Shown here piece by piece: positions 57,397 to 64,000 of a stretch of 64,000 nucleotides of DNA. A program made the position numbers and the translations under genes. Position 1 is the stretch's first letter. Each line of letters starts with the position of its first letter. The notes under the pieces are model-generated. The model did not search any database. It saw only the letters and a program-made list of their open reading frames with translations, and had not been told where the DNA came from. Location: NCBI GenBank assembly GCA_019633425.1, contig WSUB01000085.1, positions 1-64,000 on the forward strand, written 5' to 3'. Source of the DNA: Tulasnella sp. 424. Lineage: Eukaryota > Basidiomycota > Agaricomycetes > Cantharellales > Tulasnellaceae.

Positions 57397-57555
57397 GAAG
57401 CTTCAGCGAACGCGATGTAGCCTCGGGGGAGTACCTCGAGCAAGCGAGACGTCCCAACACAGAATAGCTAGCTGCTAGCGCTCGTCTTTTCGTTTGAACG
57501 GTGTAATGTTCTGAGAAGCAGTCTTTCAAAGAGGCTGTACGCTTGCAGGAACCTG
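57397..57555 (-). repeat. Dispersed repeat R4, copy 2
   Basis: Reverse complement matches 43344-43496 over about 155 bp. Lies between the MFS gene and the RING gene, so insertion of a mobile element or its solo LTR is possible. Confidence 0.5.
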
Positions 57556-57735
57556 TGAGTCGAGCTCTCTCCATTTGATACAGCCGATTAAGCAAGGGTT
57601 ATTGTGGGCCTCGAAGTCTTGTGCCTCGCAAGGTACCATCGGTGTGTCCCTGGCTCTACCTCTCCCAAGTAAACGTGAAGTAAAACCCCCTTTCTTTCCT
57701 CACTACTTCTTCAAAACAATAACATGCATTCATTT

Positions 57736-58570
57736 CTAAGTAGACGGTGCCGCAACTTCGCGTCCCTTCCGCTGCTTTTGTTTAATGGAGAGCTTTCGCC
57801 GATTCCTCAGCTTCTTGGCCCTGTCATCAGCCAGACGACCCTCCATTTCGCAAGGGCCAGGTCGCAGCCAAGACCCATGGAAGAGACTCTCGACGCTATC
57901 TGGGATATCTCTCCGACACATGAAACCTGTAAGGCAGACTTCAACAAGCCGAATCAAGCAGAGTAGCTGGCCCATGAGACATACAGTGCAGAGCCTGACC
58001 ATGACGGGTACGACTACGAATGTACTCGGACCAGCAGTCCTAGAGATCAAAAGGTTAGTATGGTGCAGGTACGAAGCGGATGAGATGCGAACCTTATGGG
58101 CTCCATGCCCGCAGACTGCAAACCGGAGGTCATCGCTTGATACCTCTTCTGTGCATTTCGGACACTCGACACTGTACTTGGCCTGAAGTTCACCGCGCTG
58201 CGAAGAGGGCCGCTTGCCTAACCATTGGCGAGATGTTGTTCTGGCAGCTTCAGATCCTAGAGCTTTCTCAAGCACCTGGTGACGGTCATGGTGAGTTCCG
58301 GGCGGAACGGTTAAGTATGTTGGGACTGACCTGGAATCGAAGACTATGAAGCTCGGAGTGCCCCAGGTCCGCTGGCTCCTGGTAAGGACTCAACAGCGGT
58401 CTTTGATATCGCAAATGATCTTGAATACTAGGTTCTTGCCAGTGGTCCTCATGCTCATCCCCACCGGCCTGATCGATTTCCCTATCAAGAACTATGATGT
58501 CGCCGTCGTCGTCCTCATCACTAGTAAGAAGATATGGGTCATGACAGGTTCCTGAGCCGGGTATTTCCAT
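57736..58570 (-). CDS. Small RING-H2 finger protein, probable E3 ubiquitin ligase
   Basis: Four exons on the minus strand (58570-58331, 58275-58093, 58039-57985, 57926-57736), phases agreeing, 222 aa. The N-terminal 80 residues are acidic and disordered. The RING-H2 finger is assembled across two introns: ECPKCTEE, then FAVCGHGAHK | DCWSEYIRSR ... LH-C | FMCRRDI, giving C-x2-C-x(n)-C-x-H-x2-H-x2-C-x(n)-C-x2-C. A basic C-terminal tail (RAKKLRNRRKLSIKQKQRKG) follows. RING-H2 fingers bind two zinc ions and recruit E2 enzymes. The last intron (donor GTATGT, acceptor TTACAG) is required to supply the second cysteine pair. Target unknown. Confidence 0.78.
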
Positions 58571-58919
58571 ATCGAGATTTCTAGAGGCAGTTGAGAGAGT
58601 TGGGAGGAGAGCGAGGCACCGAACCCAACGATTCCCACGTCGAATCCTCGCTGTGATGGGGGGACGGGGTGGGAGAGGAGGACGGGAGAGGGGACGTATC
58701 GAACTTGGTCTGACGTGTCGCAGGTCTTATAAGCTGCGCGGGACAGGAATTATATGGAAGGGACGGGCATACGGTATTGTTGGTGGAGGTCCGCCTAACG
58801 CCGATCCACTTGACAGCTCAATTCATAATATTCTCGGCATGGCTAAGTGTCAAACCTGTCTTTCTATACATGACGTCATGCTGGGCGTTGGCAATACGGA
58901 ACTCAAACCAACGGGAGCG

Positions 58920-60425
58920 GAATGATGTTTCGCGAGACATTCGAGACCGATTGAAATTCGAATTTGCTTCTTGATACCCGCCTGTAGTTCTTACAACCCA
59001 TGTTGCTGCGCAGAGTTCCGCGTTATGCATCGTGCATTGACTGAGACGCCGGTATTCCAAATAAGTACAACCGATAAAGCAGAACGAAAGACAATCTGAG
59101 AGACACCGAAGATACAAAAGAGAATTCGAATACAACGCTGTTCTTTTCCGACCACTGGACGTGAAGCGGGCCCGTCTACCGGCGTTCTCGATACGATTGA
59201 GATCAGTTTGAATGATCGGCCGTGATCGTTCCAGAGACGCCACAGCAGCTCCGACTTCGGCTCTACAAAATCGAAAACAAAAAAAAGGCCTTCGGTCTAC
59301 GGCTCATACAATATGGAGAAAAGCAAGAGTCCCGTCTTGTGTCCCTTGCCGCTGACTTGTGTAGACAAGGCGGCCCCCGAGTTGGTGGTAGTTGAAAGAG
59401 GGATGGGTGAAAGCGAGGTCGATAAGTGTTGGAGTGGTGCCATCGGAGCCTGGAATGGTGGCTTCCGAGGAGTTCTCTGCGATCGCGTCGAGACGGGCAG
59501 CTTCCCGGTGAGCTCGGACGGTAGCCTCGTCTTGGGTGCCGGCGTGCTAGCCTGAGCAAACCGGGCGGTACTCCAGACTCCAGTAGTCGGCTTTGCGCGA
59601 TTTCCAGGGTGAAGAGGAGGTGTCGACGTCGCGGGATGTCGGCGGTGAAAGGGGCGGGTGGTTGGTATCGAAATTGTGGGCCTTCTCCGACAGCGGCAGT
59701 GAAACGAGTAGTGGTTTTGAAGGGAGGGGAGCTGGTCTCGTCGGGGTCGGAGAACCGGGAGCTTCAAGTGTTCCAGCGCGGTTGCGTTGCGCCCAAGCCT
59801 GAGAGCGGAATGGCCGGTTGACAGGCCACTCGCCCCAGCGGTCGAAGCGAGCCCTCTTGGGAATAAAAATGTCGTCGGGGATGGGTAGGGCTTCGATCTA
59901 GGCAGTATACATGGTAGTAGGATGTCAGTGAGGTGAATGGAATGTCATGAAAAACGAGACGTACTACGTGCGAGGCCCAACGATTCTAAGAGCCATGTAG
60001 CAGGCTCGACGATCCAGTCGAGGCCGCTGCTGACACAGTCGACTCCAACTTGAGCCACGGCGAGAGTGGCATGGTACGCGCCGAGAGAGCCTTGGCGATG
60101 ATACGCTGGATCTTCGCATACTAAAACGTTGCCGAAGTACGATCCGCATTGTATGAAGTCCACGGTCTGTAGGAGGAGATTCTTGACTTACTGCAGAGGT
60201 AGATAGGAGGACTACGCCCCCAGTCTGAATGGATATGGGGAGCGAAAGGTCAGCGAGGGGAAGTCGTGGACGGAGAGGGAATCTGGAGGAGGGCGAGAAT
60301 AGGTACAGTACGCACATTGTGGAAGAGGAAGCTCATGAAAATGAGAAGGCAGATGCAAGTACCGAGGACTCGGTGTTGCACGGCAGGGTTGAATTGCGTT
60401 CCACTCCATCGGGTACACGCAGGTA
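58920..60425 (-). pseudogene. F: inverted pseudogene of the D/E family
   Basis: The minus strand follows genes D and E in order: GTCICLLIFMSFLF, then TGGVVLLSTSA, then a copy of the YAKIQ exon with a one-base insertion (around 60080) that shifts the frame, the SQAWAQRNRAG segment, and a start of the last exon (RSRPIIQTDLNRIENAGRR). Defects: about 350 bp missing before the first exon, which removes the start codon; the frameshift; a 7 bp duplication (TGGAGTC) in the linker; and loss of the C-terminal half after SSGRK, where the sequence jumps into the R3-like 3' flank. Not functional in this form. Confidence 0.65.
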
Positions 60426-61490
60426 CCAAGTCAAAACAGACCCAGGAAATCGCCATAGAAATGTCTTCGGAGGGACGCAAGAGGGCCGCCAGTTACCCCT
60501 TCCAGAACAGCCTAGACTTCAACTCACAGCGTGCTTTGGCACTCACCAATTAGAGGATAGTAGTATTCCGAGCGTAATACATAAAAAGCACCTTGATCGG
60601 TGATACATCCTCAATCAAAGCCTCCTGACGGCGACCAGCTATACTTATTTCCCATGCTTCGGGTATCGAAATAGCGGGATACCCCAATCCTCGGAATTCT
60701 TGCTCTGTGAGGTGGCCAGTATTGCCAAAGGACTGGGATTCGAGGGCATAAAAGGGTCCTTCTCAAACGAGGTAATCCGAAATCTCCGCCCGACCCTTCC
60801 ATATTCTTCTTTCATCTCAGCTCGAAGGCCTCAGAAGATCCACCAGATCAGAGAAATCGGCCGCAATCAATCGGCGTCGAATGTCCAAAAACAGTGTCGG
60901 AGCCCGGAGATCGAAGCTTGAAAACGTGTCCGTATTCCGGATCCGAGGGCCAGACGCTAGCTAGGACAGGCTTCCGGGCTTCAAGGATCACAAGTATCCC
61001 CTACCGATCTTTCGCCGCTTTCCTCCTTCGAGGTCCAGATTGAACCTTGAGCCCTTCCAGAGGGTCAGGGAGGTTGATCTTGTGTAAGCGTCATCGGGTC
61101 GAGGAAAATCAGTCCTTTTCTGGCAGGTGGACCCAATCGGAATGGCATTTCCGCACCACTACGGCCTCCCGTTGAGTAGGGTAGAAATAGCTGTATACTT
61201 CGACGAAAACTGAGTGTAGTAGTCTGGGAAGAAAATGCGCAGAATGGACCGGGAGAGGATATCGAAACTTCGTCGCACTCGGAAATACTGACCGAATCAG
61301 GAATTGGTTCGGCAGCGAGCCGGTCCGTCTGGTTCTGCACCCAGCCCTCTGACCTGCTAGTCTACTAACCGAAGCAAAATAGTACTCGTGGTGTATGTGG
61401 TTTAAAATATATACATATCTTGCGCCCATCGGCTTGAACTGGGGGTACGAATCCACGTTCCGGTCAGTCAGCCGTGAGTACGCTAAGGTC
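60426..61490 (-). repeat. Inverted copy of the D/E-unit upstream region
   Basis: Matches 31640-32770 and 39840-40930 in reverse. It holds a broken copy of the unnamed upstream gene (VHLPEKD and IWKGRAEISDYLV pieces with stops). Similarity fades out near 61490. Confidence 0.55.
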
Positions 61491-62116
61491 AGTAGGTATT
61501 GTTAATCAGAGGCCTTCGCAGACTTCCGTCATACAAGACCGCAGAGAGATTGTAAAGAAACGACTGTCGTTTCAGGATGATCAAAGATATGCACATGAAA
61601 CCGTTTGTTGGGAGACTGCCCTTGCCGGTCAAGGCTGAGCGTGGCACAAGCGCGGTTGCAATCGTACTTCTTAGCTAAAGTGACCTTAGGTGATGGGCGA
61701 TGCGAAACGCATTTGCGGCCTCAACCAACTAGTCGCCAGACCTGAAACACCCACCTATGCATAAATCACGACGGGAGTCCAGTAATTCGAGGTCGAAGCT
61801 GCATCATGCTTGCTCACGAAAGGGTCGTCACTCGATGCACTTTCCGCAAACATCATTCTACATTACTGCATCCGGAACGAGAGATACGATGATTCCGAGT
61901 CCTAGCGCTCATACACTCACTCTACGAGAGGATTGATGATTCTCTAGCTCGAAACACCGTTGGGCCGAAAATGGAAATTTCGACTCGCGAACCGCGTGCA
62001 CCATGAGGCTGTGCCGTGATTCACAGCGCGGCAACTATCATCGATCTTCCCCCAACCTCCCCATCTCGCACCACTGACAATTCAGTACCACACTCTGAAA
62101 CTTCCAAAATTCAATC
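61491..62116. other. Intergenic upstream of the NLR gene
   Basis: No gene or repeat recognised; the 5' flank of the gene starting at 62117. Confidence 0.4.
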
Positions 62117-64000
62117 ATGGCTAAGAGCGATGGAGCAACGTTGATCGACAAGCAGCCGCCTGCAAAACCACCGTTCGCTTCCAGTCAATTGCCCCGAACT
62201 CCGACAGATAGCGTCCTAGACCCAAGACTTGGCCAAAAGATCGAATCTTTGAAAATCGAAGTAGAATCGATACTAACCGTAAGCTTACTTTGTTTACGCG
62301 CATTTTCCGTAACTGACCTCGTTCTAGGGTACCGAGTGGCCCTCGGAATCGAAACACGCCGCAAATAGCCTGCTAAGCACCGTCAAGTCCTCACCAGATA
62401 TTCCCAAGAGCACCGCTAGCGTTTCTCAAGAGCCCCAAGGACTCATCAAACAGTATATCCAGTACGTTTGTTACTCCGCGAGTCGGTCGGTCGGCTCCAA
62501 CGTATCCCTCTCAGAATCCTAGAGGACGTCCACTCACGATTAAAGGACGCGTCGTCCAAGTCGGAGATGCGAAGATGGAAAGTCCTGCAACGGGTTAAAT
62601 CGTTAGCGTCCAATCGCCCAAGCAAATGTACCCTACTCTTCCAAACCTGTCAAGCTGACGTGTCCAAAGTTGTGATGTCTGTAAATGTACGTCCACGAGT
62701 TTTATTTACAGGTTGACGGAGCCTAATGCGGCTTCTTGAAGGAGTTTCTGGAGAAGGAGCGGAAGCAGAGTGAGTGGAGCGAAGTGCGAGTCGTTTGAAC
62801 AAAGAACTCATATCCCGTTTGCTCAGAGGAGGACATCGCGACCTCCGGATTTCCGCCAGAATCATATACTCAACCGACTACGACGAACTCTGGACGACCG
62901 CCTTCTAACGTTCGATCCACGCCCTCTGAACAAGGGATTACGTCCACCGATCCGACTGCAGCCGCACCGCCCACTCAACATCCACCTTCCTCTATCACGG
63001 AGGACAGGGAACCCCGAAGTCAGATCCGCACGGAAGCCCTCACCATAGCCAGGAAGACTTTCAAAGGGGTAGAAATCGCATCTGAGTCCATTCCCGTCGC
63101 GGGGAACTTCGTCGCAGCTGCTGCTAAAGTAGGATTGGCATTTGTAGAATCGATTCAGGTAGCTAAGCTGCACGCCCTCCCCTATGTTTGCTCCTGACGA
63201 GAATATCTCAGACTATGGACAGCAACGATGACTTGGCAAAGGATTTGGATTCACAGACAGCCAAACTGTCTATGCTTCTTGCAGACCTCGTGAAGAAACC
63301 GAACGGGGATCAGGGGGAAGCGACAGCGAACCATATCGAGAACCTGCAAAAGTACGCTACTATCACTTCTTTGCCCGAATGTACTAACGTTTTGAAAAGT
63401 GAGCTTCGGCAAATCCACGGCAAAGTAAAAGAATGGGAGACCTTGGGTCGCTTTAACAAAGCCTTTCACTCTCGCGACCACGCGGAAGCGTTAAAGGGTT
63501 ATCAGGGAACGATCCAGACAGCACTAGAGGAATTGCAAGTCAGTACAGCTCCGTTGTCTCCGCGCATGCTGGTTGGCTAAATGTACCTGCGGCCAGCTCC
63601 TTGTAGGCATCGACACACGCAGTATTGTAATTGAACTGAGTGAGTTCCCTCAACGACACGACACCGTACTTTTCTGACCTCATACCTCAGAAAATAGCGA
63701 TGTCCAAGAAACGCAACGTCGCCTCCTTAGGTGTCTTGGAGATGGGAAGTATGGAGCACGAGGCAATGCGATTGAGGACGCCACCTGCTTTCCGGGAACA
63801 AGAGTGGGAATATTGGAGCGGATCGACACATGGGTCAGGGACCCGTCAGCTCCAGACCGCGTGCTATGGATCCGCGGGATGGCTGGTAGAGGAAAATCGA
63901 CAATTGCCTCGACGGTAGTTCACAACTGGAAATGCCGAGCTTCGTGCGCGATATTCCACTATCGTCGTGGCCAGAACACACTGAACACGCGGGTCGTTTG
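62117..64000 (+). CDS. NACHT-domain NLR-like protein, 5' part, runs off the window
   Basis: Nine exons are visible (62117-62278, 62328-62461, 62515-62686, 62742-62769, 62827-63158, 63212-63351, 63400-63538, 63597-63639, 63691 onward), all in phase. The N-terminal 170 residues have no known fold. A Ser/Thr/Pro linker leads to a helical segment (IPVAGNFVAAAAKVGLAFVE) like the MLKL-type four-helix N-terminal regions of basidiomycete NLRs. Then follow GARGNAIEDATCFPGTRVGI and the P-loop WIRGMAGRGKSTIAST of the NACHT NTPase. Sensor/repeat part lies beyond the window. NACHT proteins act in fungal non-self recognition and regulated cell death. The 28 nt exon (62742-62769) is supported only by frame. 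Confidence 0.88.

Overview
This window is fungal nuclear DNA, almost certainly from an agaricomycete (Basidiomycota). Genes are broken by many short introns (mostly 45-90 nt, GT..AG). The recognisable proteins are typical for that group: EMC10, a Uds1-domain septation protein, the ERMES subunit Mdm34, a Virilizer-like protein, the ER SNARE syntaxin-18/Ufe1, a GH55 glucanase, a DHA2-type transporter and a NACHT NLR. Kinase-TPR proteins with a CHGDLKS..LNILV..ITDFGSAR core resemble families I associate with Cantharellales such as Tulasnella; that placement is inference. I saw no tRNA, rRNA or CRISPR.

Left part (1-26.7 kb) is mostly a housekeeping region. It opens with decayed repeat and TPR relics (1-860). 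Then come an unknown gene (2.2-3.0 kb), a membrane/coiled-coil protein (3.5-4.6 kb), an unknown minus-strand gene (5.2-5.8 kb), EMC10 (6.2-7.5 kb), a 2.7 kb gene-free stretch, Uds1 (10.2-13.4 kb) and Mdm34 (14.1-16.7 kb). Virilizer-like (minus) and syntaxin-18 (plus) share a 130 bp divergent promoter (16.9-21.7 kb). A decayed copy of the left-end repeat follows (22.2-23.1 kb), and then the 17-exon GH55 gene (23.3-26.7 kb).

The centre (27-50 kb) is an accessory, recombining region. Three direct paralogues (A 27430-30486, B 36555-39611, C 45168-49787) each encode a protein kinase joined to a long TPR array, with identical intron positions and conserved 5' flanks. Between them lie copies of a second, unnamed gene family (called D/E/F here) and its broken relatives. 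Copies of that family's 3' flank form dispersed direct repeats. A and B have the same length (903 aa). C has about three times as many 40-residue TPR units, arranged as near-identical 120 bp repeats with a 240 bp higher-order pattern. C also contains a one-base N that is best explained as an unmerged contig overlap.

The right part (50-64 kb) holds 4.4 kb without recognisable genes, a 14-TM-type MFS transporter (54.5-56.8 kb), a RING-H2 protein (57.7-58.6 kb, minus), an inverted pseudogene copy of the D/E family (58.9-61.5 kb) and the 5' part of a NACHT NLR that runs off the window.

The most interesting unit is the kinase-TPR locus with its companion family: a plausible rapidly diversifying intracellular receptor or signalling locus next to an NLR. 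That role is inferred; the duplication, repeat homogenisation and decay are visible directly.
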